Shown: positions 33,801-42,904, numbered from the stretch's first letter. The stretch: 64,000 bases of DNA from Symbiobacterium thermophilum IAM 14863 (GCF_000009905.1 NC_006177.1:2356001-2420000); one strand, 5' to 3'. Numbers and translations: made by a program. The notes: generated by a model not told the origin, from the letters alone.

Positions 33801-35033
33801 CCGGTCGTCGAACTCGGCGGCCGTCTGCCGCCGCCGGGCCTCGGCCTCCTCCAGGTGCTCACGTTGTTCCCTGAGGCGCCCTTCCAGCTCCGCCGCGCGG
33901 CCGGCCGCCTGGAAGGCTCTTTCCTTCGCGTCCCGCAGCCGGTCCTGCAGGTCGGCTCCTTCGCCCTGCCGGAGCTCCTCCACCTCGGCCTCCAGGGCCG
34001 CCTGCTCCCGCGCCCGGTTCTGCCCCTGCTCCTCCAGCGCGGCCAGGCCTTCCTCGGCGGCCGCCAGGCTCGCCCGCGCCTCCTTCAGCCTGCCGACGAC
34101 GCCGCCCAGGGAGCCCTGTACGCTCTGGTACTGCACAGCCGCCTCCTGCACCAGCACCTCCGCGAGGGCGTACAGGGCCGCGTCCACCCGGCCGACCGCC
34201 TCCGCCTTCTCGGTGACGTCCGCCAGGTTGCGCCGGTACTCTTCGATGTTGTTGACCACCTCCCCGACCCGGCTCAGCCGGTCCGGGGAGATGCCCGGGA
34301 GCGAGCGGCGCAAGAGGTCGCAGACCTTATCGGGCCCCGCCTGCTCGCCCAGTTTGGGCCGCCGGGCCTGCAGCAGCATGGCGATGAGCGCGTCGAAGTC
34401 ATCCCCCTCGAAGCCGAAGAGGTAATCATTGACCAGCCGCTGGTACTCGGCCTTCTCGGTGACGACGATCCCGCCGTCGCCCACCAGCCGCGCGAACTCC
34501 CGCCGACCCAGGCATGTGCCGTCGGCCCCGCGCACGTCAAAATCGCGACCCAGCCGCTGCCCCTTCACGAGCAGGAAGCCCCACCAGTCTGTGATCCTGC
34601 GGGGGCTGGACCGGGAGGCGGAGACGCCCATCCCGATCGTCAGGAAGCGCTGATCCACCGTGTGGTAGAACTCCAGGGCGATGTAGCCTGTGCGCGCCTC
34701 GTAGCGGAACACGTCGGGGTTGCCCGCCTCCGCACCGTCGGCGCCCAGCAGGTAGTAATGCAGGAACCGGTCGCGGCTCTGGGCCGGATCGAGCCGCGCC
34801 GGCTCGGTCCGGCCGTCCAGCAGCACGGGGATGGCGAGCGCCAGCAGCGAGGACTTGCCCCCGGCGTTCTGCCCCGTCAGGGCGAGCCGGCCGTGGGCGA
34901 ACCCGAACTCCTGGTCCCGCCAGTGCCACCAGTCCCGCAGGATGAGCCGCTCGGGCCGCCAGCCCTGCGGCCCGCCGGGAATGGCGCGCCGCTCCTCCTC
35001 CAAGTCCAGTTCAAGACGCTGCCAGAGTGCCAT
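30828..35033 (-). CDS. jetC: Wadjet type II SMC-like ATPase JetC (TIGR02680)
   Basis: A 1401-residue SMC/MukB-like ATPase. Walker A GQNAGGKSS is at residues 54-62 and Walker B RLVALDEAFAGFD near residues 1312-1325; between them run long Glu/Arg/Ala-rich coiled coils (for example AELEGRLREQREHLEEAEAR, RALERLRALQAEAKQASEQR) broken by a hinge-like globular region around residues 560-750 (FRPGVPQDVQARVETAILEA, RWVSPDGRWRNG). Length and layout fit JetC of type II systems, where it forms the DNA-loop-extruding dimer with JetA and JetB. It starts 15 bases after the jetB stop and overlaps jetD by 4 bp. Confidence 0.9.
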   Translation of the reverse strand: MALWQRLELDLEEERRAIPGGPQGWRPERLILRDWWHWRDQEFGFAHGRLALTGQNAGGKSSLLALAIPVLLDGRTEPARLDPAQSRDRFLHYYLLGADGAEAGNPDVFRYEARTGYIALEFYHTVDQRFLTIGMGVSASRSSPRRITDWWGFLLVKGQRLGRDFDVRGADGTCLGRREFARLVGDGGIVVTEKAEYQRLVNDYLFGFEGDDFDALIAMLLQARRPKLGEQAGPDKVCDLLRRSLPGISPDRLSRVGEVVNNIEEYRRNLADVTEKAEAVGRVDAALYALAEVLVQEAAVQYQSVQGSLGGVVGRLKEARASLAAAEEGLAALEEQGQNRAREQAALEAEVEELRQGEGADLQDRLRDAKERAFQAAGRAAELEGRLREQREHLEEAEARRRQTAAEFDDRRRAMAAEVENLAREAEGLGWHEAAGELREARKAIVVLAVDDPPAVVEGAWPDSRLVVEAEDLQRGFADAARARRALDEAELAFAVAQERIADLRGRAGLAADALEAAKDRAEAERESLILQIAAWQQESRVLAPSDTDVARLTARVQALEAPPAGGVHELVEPIRDLAAYRKRQLEARVASLEDELRAAQLRVDRLAERRAEVEADAGDPPRSEVRARARQGAPDLRPLFRWARFRPGVPQDVQARVETAILEAGWLDLLVLPGAESGAGETHAGQARPTDARVADAVILPRPVAGPSLLEVLEPEPGAPATVLATLASIGWGEGTGDRWVSPDGRWRNGVAEGQVGPWVQEEAGYLGEENRIRRRERRLREVDAALQEAQAALAAVEARRREAADAVKVVDAELEALYRLPWQALFRALDDVLRREEEAQQARQAVEDEQPKVAQAEAEVRRRTVAFHQVAADLPQAAGLDYEGLMQRRQDFAAMGARIGRLTAHAEALVRCAADYRSQTEQLQRDQQSLAALERDMERIRQEQAAAAAAVKALEQRLADPDLRARQQRLERALERLRALQAEAKQASEQRGRLEAQRESAQGRIAELEPQEEAFRRELGLRLEQVRRRLGLHPLLTPYLEALDREGVVSTMHRLARLVETEDLEQVKSLRQGELNEVVHACRDLLRDYVPTWNPERTSLSFRHERVPMTATQLRERLEARAREYAELMEEEQRKLYEDIIYQGILDELRRLIRAAREFTRRTNEKLKGLQLSNGEQLSLRLSLLPSDQMPGARIAHELEQMEQGSRWLDDQKREVLLNTIKEEVERVREAARAGGEEIGYQEAVARALDYRNWYEYQLLSRMPGASAPVPIRTRGFGQRSTSAKAWALAVPVLAGVAARYDASPRTDLPRLVALDEAFAGFDANNQKNYLDFLSQLGFCWIITAPDELPYSESLSAAMTYRMSLEGTLHTAFPILWNGSVAREPLADLGPEPGEGAEP

Positions 35034-35048
35034 GGCTACCTCCTGTGC

Positions 35049-36311
35049 TCAGAACAGCCTGATCTGCTGGGCCTGAGGCTGCTCCGGTTCCGGCGCCCTG
35101 CGGGCGCCTGTCTCCCGGGTCACATACCGCCCCCGGATTCCGGCGGCCGCCGGCAGCAGCCAGCAGCGGCCGAAGCGGTCGGGGCCCCGGAGCAGCCCCA
35201 TCCGCCGCATCTCGGAGAGCACCACCGTCACCAACTCCGCGATGGACAGGGCGCCCAATGCCGCGCCCCAGGACGGTCGGTGCTGGCTCCGCAGCTCGGT
35301 GAGCAGATCCTCCAGTTCGCCGGCGGAGATGGCCACCGCCCCGTCGGCGTCTGCCGACCAGCGACCTGCCGCCACGCCTTCCTGGCAGCGGCCCAGGAGC
35401 AGGAGGATGGGATGGAAGAGGTAGCGGGTGTGCCGCTCCTCCGCCTCCTCGCCGGGGTCCGGGTAGAGGTCGAGCAGCACCGCGCCGGCGTGGCGGGCGG
35501 TGGTGGTGCGCCAGATGCGGGCGAAGCTCGAAGTGAGCTCCACCTGCCAGCCCAGGGAGGCTTCCAGGTCCCGGTAGACGGCCTCGTAGTTCGCCTCGAG
35601 CGCGGCAAAGGCCTCCGGATCGTCGGCTTTCCAGAAGACGGGCCCCAGGAGCAGGGCACGCCAGGCCCGGGTCAGCGGGGGCGCCTCCTCCCCGGTGGGC
35701 GGGGCGGTTCGCCGCCCGTGGTCAGCCGTGACCGCCACGGCCAGGCTCTCGTAGCTGAAGTTGGCCAGGAGGCGGGGAGCCATCTCGGTGAACTCGTACA
35801 TCACTTCCGGGGGTTCGCCCAGGTAGTCCTGGCCGGCCACCCAGCGGTCGGCATCGCCATCCCGCAGGAGCAGGCCGCCCAGGTCGATGAGAAACTGAAG
35901 CGCCTGCACCAGGGCTTCCCGGTGCGACCGCTCAGCGAGGGTGAAGCGGCCTTCAGACACGGTGGCGATCCGCTGGGCCAGTTCCGAGATCACGAACCAG
36001 TCGCGTGCGGTGGTCACCAGGGTCTCGGCAAACCAGAGGACCCAGCAGAGGCAGGCATAGGACAGCGGGGAACGGAGCCGGGGCAGGCCCCGGTGGAAGA
36101 GCACCTGGGAGGGCATCCGCTCGAGCCGGTACACCCCCCGTCCGGACAGGATCCGCCACCGGGGACGCTCGTGGAACCAGGCCTTCAGGTAGCCCTCGTG
36201 CAGCGCGACCCGCCGGTAGGCCTCGGGCTCGTCGGCCTGGCTGATCAGGTAGCGGTCCATCAGGTCCTGCAGGGCAAGCTGCCGCTGTTCGGCGGCGCCG
36301 GTGGTGGCCAT
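35049..36311 (-). CDS. jetB: Wadjet type II subunit JetB (TIGR02678/DUF2398)
   Basis: A 420-residue protein of the TIGR02678 family, the KITE-like accessory subunit of the type II Jet complex. Recognisable segments are the N-terminal QRQLALQDLMDRYLISQADE, WFHERPRWRILSGRGVYRLE, YACLCWVLWFAET and the C-terminal winged-helix-like ELVTVVLSEMRRMGLL. ATG 36311 overlaps the last base of the jetA stop, which fixes the start; longer frames upstream are shadows of jetA. It would bridge JetC heads together with JetA. Confidence 0.88.
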   Translation of the reverse strand: MATTGAAEQRQLALQDLMDRYLISQADEPEAYRRVALHEGYLKAWFHERPRWRILSGRGVYRLERMPSQVLFHRGLPRLRSPLSYACLCWVLWFAETLVTTARDWFVISELAQRIATVSEGRFTLAERSHREALVQALQFLIDLGGLLLRDGDADRWVAGQDYLGEPPEVMYEFTEMAPRLLANFSYESLAVAVTADHGRRTAPPTGEEAPPLTRAWRALLLGPVFWKADDPEAFAALEANYEAVYRDLEASLGWQVELTSSFARIWRTTTARHAGAVLLDLYPDPGEEAEERHTRYLFHPILLLLGRCQEGVAAGRWSADADGAVAISAGELEDLLTELRSQHRPSWGAALGALSIAELVTVVLSEMRRMGLLRGPDRFGRCWLLPAAAGIRGRYVTRETGARRAPEPEQPQAQQIRLF

Positions 36312-37792
36312 CAGCGCGGACCCCCTTTGTGCAGCCGCAGGATGACGTGCGGAAGGGTGGCCGTGCCGTCGGCGGCGGACAGCCGGCCCAGCGGGGCGTC
36401 GGCCTTCACCTCGGCGGTCACGCTCCAGTTCCGGTAGCCCACGCCGACCGGCCCCTGCTGGGACAGGGCCTTGTAGAGCAGGCGGAGCAGCAGCTGCCGC
36501 TGGCGAGGCTCGCGGACGGTCAGGTCGCCCAGGTCCAGCTCGCTTTCGTCGCCGAAGAGCTCGGCCAGCTCCTGGGCGGCCCGGTCCCGCTCGGCCTTGG
36601 CGGACAGCATCTTCTGCAGGGCCTCGCTGGTGCGGTCCGCAGTCGCCTCGGGCTGCTGGCGCGGGCGCTGCCCGCGCCGCACGGCGTAAAGCGGCACGGT
36701 CACCGGCTCGGCCTCCCACGGGTCTTTGTCCGCCGGCGGCGGCGCCTCGCCCCGCCAGTGCAGGGGAAGGGTGGCGGCGAAGACCACCTGGGCCAGGCTC
36801 TCGGCCTGCTCCAGCGATGTGCATTCGCTGAAGCGCCGGGCGAGGTCCAGGAGCGTCTGCTCACGTACAGAGCCGCCCAGATGCTGTTCGGACAGACGGC
36901 GCGCGTGCCGGGTGATCTCCGACACCCACGCCTGGGCCCGCTCCAGCAGCACGTCCACGTCGCCCTGGTCGCCGAAGTAGCCGATCAGGGCGTCGATCTC
37001 CCGCAGGAACCGCTCCTTCTGCCGGTCGAAGTCGGGGCGGGAACCGTCGGCCCGCACCTGCTGCGCCTCGACCACTGCCGCCGTGGTCGCCAGCAGTTCC
37101 TTGCTCCTCGCCAGCACGCGGAGCCGCATCCGCAGCTGCTCCCGCCGGTCGAACAGGCGCCTGGCATAGTCCTGCAGGTACGGGATGAGGAGGTCCCGGT
37201 AGGCGCGGAACGCCTCGTAGTCGAGCACCTCCCTGGGCCGGTGGCGGGGCAGGTCCTCCAGGTACTCCCGAATTCGCCGGGAGAAGGCGCCGAACGACTC
37301 GTAGACGCCTGCCCAGAGCCGGTGCGCCTCAGGCGCCGCACCATCGCGGTGGAGGCCATCCTGCTCGATGAAGTCCGCGAGCTCCCGCACCCGCTGCACC
37401 AGCAGATCCAGCGCAGCGGGATCCAGGGAGGCCGCACCCTCCTCCTGCTCCAGCTCCGCCCGCAGGGCCTCCAGCCGCAGGGCGATCCGGCTGGCCTGGT
37501 AGACGCGCGGCTTCTGCCGCAGCTCCATCAGGTTGGCCGGCTTGCTCTGTTCGGGGATGAGGGTGACCAGCCCCCACTTCTCCATCTGGTCCAGGTGCTG
37601 GCGGCAAGTCGCATCATCGTAAGGAAGGTACTGCTGTACGAAGGCGACCAGGTCGTCGGTGCGCACGTAGGTGATGTGGCTGAGGCTCCGCTCGTAGAAA
37701 CAGCGCATCAGCAGCCGGTAGTACTTGCCGTCGGGATGGCCGATGAGGTAGTTGGCCTCGGGCATCTCGGCGGTGACGGCGCGAGGCGGCAT
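36311..37792 (-). CDS. jetA: Wadjet type II kleisin-like subunit JetA (TIGR02677/DUF2397)
   Basis: A 493-residue TIGR02677/DUF2397 protein, the kleisin-type subunit of Wadjet type II. The N-terminal winged helix includes NYLIGHPDGKYYRLLMRCFY, LVAFVQQYLPYDDATCRQHL and MEKWGLVTLI; the middle is helical (QKERFLREIDALIGYFGDQG); the C-terminal region has SQQGPVGVGYRNWSVTAEV. First gene of jetABCD. ATG 37792 is preceded by GAGGTGACCTC, which contains the RBS within a short palindrome. The upstream ~270 bases (37793-38059) hold no gene and must contain the promoter; CGATAACA near 37820 is a weak -10 candidate. Confidence 0.88.
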   Translation of the reverse strand: MPPRAVTAEMPEANYLIGHPDGKYYRLLMRCFYERSLSHITYVRTDDLVAFVQQYLPYDDATCRQHLDQMEKWGLVTLIPEQSKPANLMELRQKPRVYQASRIALRLEALRAELEQEEGAASLDPAALDLLVQRVRELADFIEQDGLHRDGAAPEAHRLWAGVYESFGAFSRRIREYLEDLPRHRPREVLDYEAFRAYRDLLIPYLQDYARRLFDRREQLRMRLRVLARSKELLATTAAVVEAQQVRADGSRPDFDRQKERFLREIDALIGYFGDQGDVDVLLERAQAWVSEITRHARRLSEQHLGGSVREQTLLDLARRFSECTSLEQAESLAQVVFAATLPLHWRGEAPPPADKDPWEAEPVTVPLYAVRRGQRPRQQPEATADRTSEALQKMLSAKAERDRAAQELAELFGDESELDLGDLTVREPRQRQLLLRLLYKALSQQGPVGVGYRNWSVTAEVKADAPLGRLSAADGTATLPHVILRLHKGGPR

Positions 37793-38059
37793 GAGGTCAC
37801 CTCTTCATGGTTCTGGTGTTATCGATCGAGTTTCCCCGTCGCGTCCTCCGGATCCTGCTGGCAGGTGCCGTGACCGAGACGATCCGCACGATGCCCGGGC
37901 GGGGCGTGCGCATCAGCAGTGGGTCACCTCAGGCCCCGCACGCGACCGATCCGGCGCGCCACGGCCCGGGGGGCAGGCCACCCTGCCTCCCGGGCCGCTC
38001 CTGCGGTATGGGCTTGTCGTGGGTCCCTTCACCGCGTGACCGCCGGGCTGCGGGGCTCT

Positions 38060-38590
38060 TCAGCCGACGGTCGCGGGGCTCTCGAGCTCCACGGTGACGC
38101 ACAGTTCGCCCCAACTGCCCTCCCAGTTCCGGGTGAAGGGCAGCTTGGCGATGATCCGGCGCATCCCCCGGTTCTCGGCCAGCATGTACGCCTGCAGGCG
38201 GGTGTACCCCAGCTCGCGGGCGACCTCGACCAGCTCGTGGCCCAGGGCCGTGCCGATGCCCTCGCCCTGGCAGTCGTCGCGCACCAGGAGGGCGATCTCG
38301 GCGCAGTCCTCGTCCATGCGGCCCAGCTCGCCGATGCCGATGACCTCGCCCTCGCTCAGGGCGAGCAGAACCGCCCGGTCCGCAGGGTCGCTGTTGCAGA
38401 GACGTGCCGCCTCGGCCTCGCCGGAGATCCGCACCGCTGAGCAGTAGCGCAGGCGGAGCGCCCGAGGCGACAGGCGATCGTACAGGGCGGCGACGCGGGG
38501 CGCATCCTCAGGCGTGCATGGCCGGATCGTGACCAGACGCCCCGTCCAGGATACAGTGATCGTCGACTTGTGCTGCAGAACGGCTGGCAT
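38060..38590 (-). CDS. GNAT family N-acetyltransferase
   Basis: A GNAT-fold protein of ~176 residues: RPCTPEDAPRVAALYDRLSP (motif C/D), VIGIGELGRMDEDCAEIALL, then the acetyl-CoA-binding motif A VRDDCQGEGIGTALGHELV (Q-x-x-G-x-G/A) and motif B LQAYMLAENRGMRRI. Similar domains occur alone or fused to acyl-CoA synthetase-like proteins; the substrate is unknown. I place the start at ATG 38590 because GGAAGGTGGGGG lies upstream, whereas ATG 38641 has no RBS and sits in AT-rich promoter-like sequence. Confidence 0.8.
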   Translation of the reverse strand: MPAVLQHKSTITVSWTGRLVTIRPCTPEDAPRVAALYDRLSPRALRLRYCSAVRISGEAEAARLCNSDPADRAVLLALSEGEVIGIGELGRMDEDCAEIALLVRDDCQGEGIGTALGHELVEVARELGYTRLQAYMLAENRGMRRIIAKLPFTRNWEGSWGELCVTVELESPATVG

Positions 38591-38729
38591 AAGCAGCCCC
38601 CACCTTCCGAATACGACTGCGACTATTGTTACTGTTTTCACTTATAGTCTATCCCGGCAGGCCTCGGGCATACAATGACACTTCCGGCTCTATCGCACCC
38701 CCGATTGGACGGAATCCAACGCATGCGAA

Positions 38730-38762
38730 CGCGCCCGGGCCCCATCAGGGAATCCGGGCGCG
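38730..38762. terminator. Terminator hairpin after tctC
   Basis: CGCGCCCGG (38730-38738) and CCGGGCGCG (38754-38762) pair perfectly. It is ~35 bases past the tctC stop on the minus strand and would close the transporter operon. Confidence 0.7.
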
Positions 38763-38797
38763 AGCGCCAGCGCGCGAAACGGAGTCGGGTTCAGCCC

Positions 38798-39892
38798 TCA
38801 CTCGACGTGGATGTCCAGCTCCTTGATCAAACGGCTGTACATCTCGTAGTATTCCCTGATCATGGCCCCGAACTCCTCGGGATTCTTGTAGTTCACCGGC
38901 TGGTAGACATCGGCCATGGCTTGCTGGAACTCCGGATCAGAGGTAATCTTCGCGAACAGGTCCTCGTAGTAGGCCAGGATCTCCTCGGGCAGCCCGGCTG
39001 GGGCGGCGATGCCCTTCAGCGAGCCGGCGTTAACGTAGTCGATGCCCAGCTCCTTCAGGGTCGGCACGTCAGCCAGCATGGACTCCCGTTCGGGGCTGGC
39101 GACGGCCAGGATCCGTAACCGGCCGCCCTTCACATGCGGCATCAACTCAGACTGGTGGCCGGGACCGAAATCGACCTGGTTGCCGACCATGGCGGTGGTA
39201 GCCGGACCGCCGCCGGCGAACGGCACGCCGGTGATCTCGCCCCCGGCCGCCTTGGCCACGGCGCGCACGGTAATGTCCATCAGGTTGCCGACGCCGGACA
39301 GGGCCGCCGTGACCTCAGCGGACTTGGCCGCCTCCAGTAGCTGCTCCATGGTCTCGTAACCAGACTCGGTGGACGTCGCGAACAGGATGGCGTGGTTGGA
39401 GAGCAGGGCGATCGGCTGGAAGTCGTTGATCGGGTCGAACGGGGCCTCGCGCAGTTGCGGAGCGATCAGGTCCTCGCCGGAGCCGTAGCCGATCATCAGG
39501 GTGTACCCGTCGGGCGCGGCCTTGGCCACGGCCTCACGGCCCACCCAACCGCTGCCGCCGGGCTGGTTCACCACGGTCAGGGGCTGGTCGACGTACTTGG
39601 GCCAGATCTTCTCCACCACGCGGGCGAGTACGTCGGTGGAGCCGCCGGCCGAGTACGGCACGATGAGGGTCACGGCCTTCTCCGGCTTCCAGGTCTTGGT
39701 CTCCTCCTGGCCGGCCGGCTCAGTGGAGGTCTGCTGGCTGGCGGTCTGCTCGGCGGGGGTCCCGTGTGTGGCGCTCTGTTCCGTGCTGGCCGGGGACGTG
39801 GCGTCGGTGCTCGTGCCCGAACTGCCACAGCCAGCCATGAAGACGATGCCGGCGACGAGAACGACACCCAACACCTTGTGGAAATGCCTCAT
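38798..39892 (-). CDS. tctC: TctC/Bug family solute-binding lipoprotein
   Basis: A 364-residue tripartite tricarboxylate transporter binding protein. A type II signal peptide ends in VFMAGC (lipidated Cys), followed by a Ser/Thr/Gln-rich linker, then the Bug fold: AVTLIVPYSAGGSTDVLARV, TVVNQPGGSGWVGREAVAKA (the family's ligand-binding beta-turn), PDGYTLMIG, GKPFAGGG-like VPFAGGGPATTAMVG, and SLKGIAAPAGLPEEI. ATG 39892 is preferred over an upstream TTG because GAGGAGGAG precedes it and the signal sequence begins there. It would capture a carboxylate or related acid for TctAB. Gene order in transcription is tctB-tctA-tctC. Confidence 0.88.
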   Translation of the reverse strand: MRHFHKVLGVVLVAGIVFMAGCGSSGTSTDATSPASTEQSATHGTPAEQTASQQTSTEPAGQEETKTWKPEKAVTLIVPYSAGGSTDVLARVVEKIWPKYVDQPLTVVNQPGGSGWVGREAVAKAAPDGYTLMIGYGSGEDLIAPQLREAPFDPINDFQPIALLSNHAILFATSTESGYETMEQLLEAAKSAEVTAALSGVGNLMDITVRAVAKAAGGEITGVPFAGGGPATTAMVGNQVDFGPGHQSELMPHVKGGRLRILAVASPERESMLADVPTLKELGIDYVNAGSLKGIAAPAGLPEEILAYYEDLFAKITSDPEFQQAMADVYQPVNYKNPEEFGAMIREYYEMYSRLIKELDIHVE

Positions 39893-39932
39893 ACCAAGGA
39901 TCCTCCTCCTCATCCGAATTCCGAGTTGTCTA

Positions 39933-41432
39933 TCAGGCCTGTGCGGTCCGTCTGTGGGAGCGGAGCCCCTTGGCCAACTGGCCAATCACCAGGGCGGCGA
40001 AAATCCTCAGCAACGTCACAGATATCGGCCGGGTGAAGAAGATGGCGGCGCTGCCACGGGACATGATCAGCGACTGGCGCAGCGAGTTCTCGATGGTCGG
40101 GGCCAGCACGAACGCCAGGGGTAGCGGGCCGGGATCGAAGCGGAACTTACGCATGAAGTAACCGAGGACGCCGAAGCCGATCAGCACGAAGACCTGGAAG
40201 ACGTCGTTGGTGGTGCTGTACACGCCGATCACCGTGAGCAGCACGACCAGGGGGCCCAGGATGTTGAAGGGGACCTTCAGTAGCCGTACCCAGACTCCCA
40301 CCAGCGGCAGGTTCAGGACGAGCAGCATCAGGTTGCCGATGTACATGGAAGCGATGACGCCCCAAAAGACGTCCGGATGCTCCGTAATGAGGAACGGGCC
40401 GGGAGTGACGCCCTGGATCAGCAGGGCGGCGAAGATCACCGCCATCGACGAGTTGGTGGGAATGCCCAGCGTCAGCAGCGGGATGAACGAAGCGGTAGAA
40501 GCGGCGTTGTTGGCCGACTCGGGGCCAGCCACGCCGGCTATCGCGCCCTTGCCGAACTCCTCCGGGTGCTTGGAGAGCTTCCGCTCGGTGGCGTAAGAGG
40601 CCAGCGAGCCCAGCACGCCGCCGCCGCCGGGGAGTACGCCAACGGCGAAACCGAGCACGGCCCCGCGGACGATCGCCCAACGGGACTCAGCCCACTCCTT
40701 TGCGGTCGGCAGCAGGCGACCGATCTTCGCGGTGATCGTCCCCATGAAGTCCGCCTTCTCCAGATTGAAGAAAATCTCGCCCAGGCCGAAGACGCCCATC
40801 GCCAGTGTGGTGAAGTCGAAGCCGCTTTGCATGGCGACGCTCCCGAAGGTAAACCGAGCCTTGCCTGTCACCGGGTCCAGGCCGACGCTGGCGAGCAGCA
40901 CGCCCGCCGCCAGCAGGACGACACCCTTGGCCATGGAGCCTCCCGAGAGGAAGACAGCCAGGAAGAGGCCGAGCAAGGTCAGGGAGAAGTACTCGGGCGG
41001 GCCGAAGTCCAGGGCGAACTCCGCGACCGGAGGCGCCACGAACGTGAGCCCCACGACGGCCAGGGTGCCTGCGAGGAAGGAGCCGATGGCCGCGATGCTG
41101 AGCGCCGCGCCAGCCCGCCCCTTCTTGGCCATCTCGTAGCCGTCGATAGCCGTAATGACAGACGCCGCCTCACCCGGGAGGTTGAGCAGGATCGAGGTGG
41201 TCGAACCGCCGTACATGGAGCCGTAGTAGATGCCGGCGAGGAAGATCAGGGTCGTGGCCGAGGAGCCCATCGAGTAGACCACGGGCAGCAGGAGCGAGAT
41301 GGTGCCGGCGGGCCCCAGGCCGGGGAGCACGCCGATCGCGGTGCCCAGCAGGCAGCCCAGGAAGGCGAACAGCAGGTTGGTGGGCAGCATCGCGACCGAA
41401 AAGCCTTGCATCAGTCCCTGCAGACTCTCCAT
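39933..41432 (-). CDS. tctA: TctA family large membrane transport subunit
   Basis: A 499-residue protein with about twelve helices and the family hallmarks: GTAIGVLPGLGPAGTISLLL near the N-terminus, GIYYGSMYGGSTTSILLNLP, and in the second half FAVGVLPGGGGVLGSLASY and GPESANNAASTASFIPLLTL. It is the cation-coupled translocation subunit of tripartite tricarboxylate transporters. Intact. It lies 18 bases after tctB and 40 before tctC. Confidence 0.92.
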   Translation of the reverse strand: MESLQGLMQGFSVAMLPTNLLFAFLGCLLGTAIGVLPGLGPAGTISLLLPVVYSMGSSATTLIFLAGIYYGSMYGGSTTSILLNLPGEAASVITAIDGYEMAKKGRAGAALSIAAIGSFLAGTLAVVGLTFVAPPVAEFALDFGPPEYFSLTLLGLFLAVFLSGGSMAKGVVLLAAGVLLASVGLDPVTGKARFTFGSVAMQSGFDFTTLAMGVFGLGEIFFNLEKADFMGTITAKIGRLLPTAKEWAESRWAIVRGAVLGFAVGVLPGGGGVLGSLASYATERKLSKHPEEFGKGAIAGVAGPESANNAASTASFIPLLTLGIPTNSSMAVIFAALLIQGVTPGPFLITEHPDVFWGVIASMYIGNLMLLVLNLPLVGVWVRLLKVPFNILGPLVVLLTVIGVYSTTNDVFQVFVLIGFGVLGYFMRKFRFDPGPLPLAFVLAPTIENSLRQSLIMSRGSAAIFFTRPISVTLLRIFAALVIGQLAKGLRSHRRTAQA

Positions 41433-41450
41433 GCCATTCCCTCCCTAGCT

Positions 41451-41903
41451 TCACAGTCCGAGGGGGGACGTGGGCACGTGCACCCCGAGGAGCACCACGA
41501 ACAGGAGGTACATCCCGGCCGCGCCCAGCAGGGTCACCAGCGTGGCCCGCCGCCAGTTCACCCGCTCCACGAGGAACTGCCACAGCCCCAGGAACACCAG
41601 CGTCGAGAACAGGTGCCCGAGCGGCTTGAACAGGAGGGCGTACAGGATCAGGAACAGGAGCCCCAGAAGCGGCCGCAGCCAGTTCTTGTCCGGCCACAAG
41701 GGCCGGGGGTCCGGGTCGGGCCCGCGCACCTCCCACAGCCAGCCGATGCTCCCCCCGATGACAGCCAACGAGGCGAGCAGGGGCATGAAGCCGGAGCCCG
41801 GCACCCGCAGGGTGCCGACCTTCAGCTTGATCACGGAGTAGACGGCCGCAGCCACGCCGATCACGATGAGAACCACAGCCCCGATCCGATCGTGCTTCTT
41901 CAT
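41451..41903 (-). CDS. tctB: TctB family small membrane subunit
   Basis: A 150-residue, four-helix protein (GAVVLIVIGVAAAVYSVIKL, GFMPLLASLAVIGGSIGWLW, LLGLLFLILYALLFKPLGHL, LVTLLGAAGMYLLFVVLLGV). The second helix, with preceding VPGSGFMP, matches the TctB pattern G-x-G-x-F/M-P. ATG 41903 overlaps the stop of the upstream dehydrogenase (ATGA), placing transporter and enzymes in one operon. Confidence 0.85.
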   Translation of the reverse strand: MKKHDRIGAVVLIVIGVAAAVYSVIKLKVGTLRVPGSGFMPLLASLAVIGGSIGWLWEVRGPDPDPRPLWPDKNWLRPLLGLLFLILYALLFKPLGHLFSTLVFLGLWQFLVERVNWRRATLVTLLGAAGMYLLFVVLLGVHVPTSPLGL

Positions 41904-42904
41904 CCGCCCATCTCCCCCTCACCCGCTCGACCGCTGCGCAGAAGCACCTCGGGGTTGACGATATACCGGGGCCGCCGGCCGGTGAGGGCGTCGATCACGC
42001 CCTGGGCGGTGGTAACCGACATGCGGATGACGCACTCCCGGGTCTGCGCCGCGCTGTGCGGCGAGAGCAACACGTTATCCAGCTGCAAGAGGGGGTTCTC
42101 CGGGTCCACGGGCTCCCGTTCAAACACGTCCAGGGCGGCCCCGGCGATGCGCTCCTCCCGGAGGGCCTCCACCAGGGCGCCCTCGTCGACGATCTCCCCG
42201 CGGGCGAAGTTGACCAGGAAAGCGGTGGGCTTCATCATGCCGATCAGTTCCCGGGTGACCAGGCCCCGGGTCTCCGGCGTGAGCGGCGCGTGGATGGACA
42301 CCACGTCCGCTGTGCGGAAGAGCTCCGCCAGGTCCGCCACCATGCGGATGCCATGGGCCTGCGCCGCCTCGGGCGCCACGTACGGGTCGTAGCCGATGAC
42401 CTGCATGTCGAAGGCGGCCTGCGCCTTCCGGGCAACCTGAGTGCCGATGCGGCCGATGCCCACCAGCCCCAGCACCTTGCCTTACAGGTCGATGGCCTTC
42501 AGATCGCCGCGCGCCTGCCACCGCCCGTCCCGGACGGCCCGGTCCATGAACACCACCCGCTTGGCCAGGGCCGCGATCGCGGCGATGGCGTGCTCCGCCA
42601 CCGAGACGGCGTTGGCCTCCGGCGTGTTGAGCACCAGGATGCCGCGCTCGGTCGCCGCGGCGACATCGATGTTGTCGACGCCGACGCCGTGCTTGGCGAT
42701 CACCCTCAGGTCAGGGGCCGCCTCGATGATCTCCCGCGTGCACGGCGCGAGGCGGACGATGATGGCCTGCACCCCGTCCAGTTCCGGAATGACCGCTGCG
42801 GGCGAGGGATCCCGGGCTGCGATCACCTCAAACCGGTCGTCGAAGAGCAGGATCCCTTCTTCGTGGATCGCTTGCAGCATGAGCACCTTGATCCTGTCCG
42901 CCAT
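41900..42904 (-). pseudogene. D-2-hydroxyacid dehydrogenase (SerA-like), nonsense mutation
   Basis: The N-terminal part from 42904 (IKVLMLQAIHEEGILLFDDR... VIAKHGVGVDNIDVAAATER, EANAVSVAEHAIAAIAALAK) ends at TAA 42482-42484 after DLKAIDL. The same frame continues GKVLGLVGIGRIGTQVARKA (NAD-binding GxGxxG), VVSIHAPLTPETRGLVTREL, LVNFARGEIVDEGALVEAL and the catalytic region DVFEREPVDPENPLL...LSPHSAAQT. A Tyr codon (TAC/TAT to TAA) is the simplest origin. Apart from this the ~334-residue enzyme is complete: Arg, Glu and His of the active site are present. It would oxidise a 2-hydroxyacid. Confidence 0.8.
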
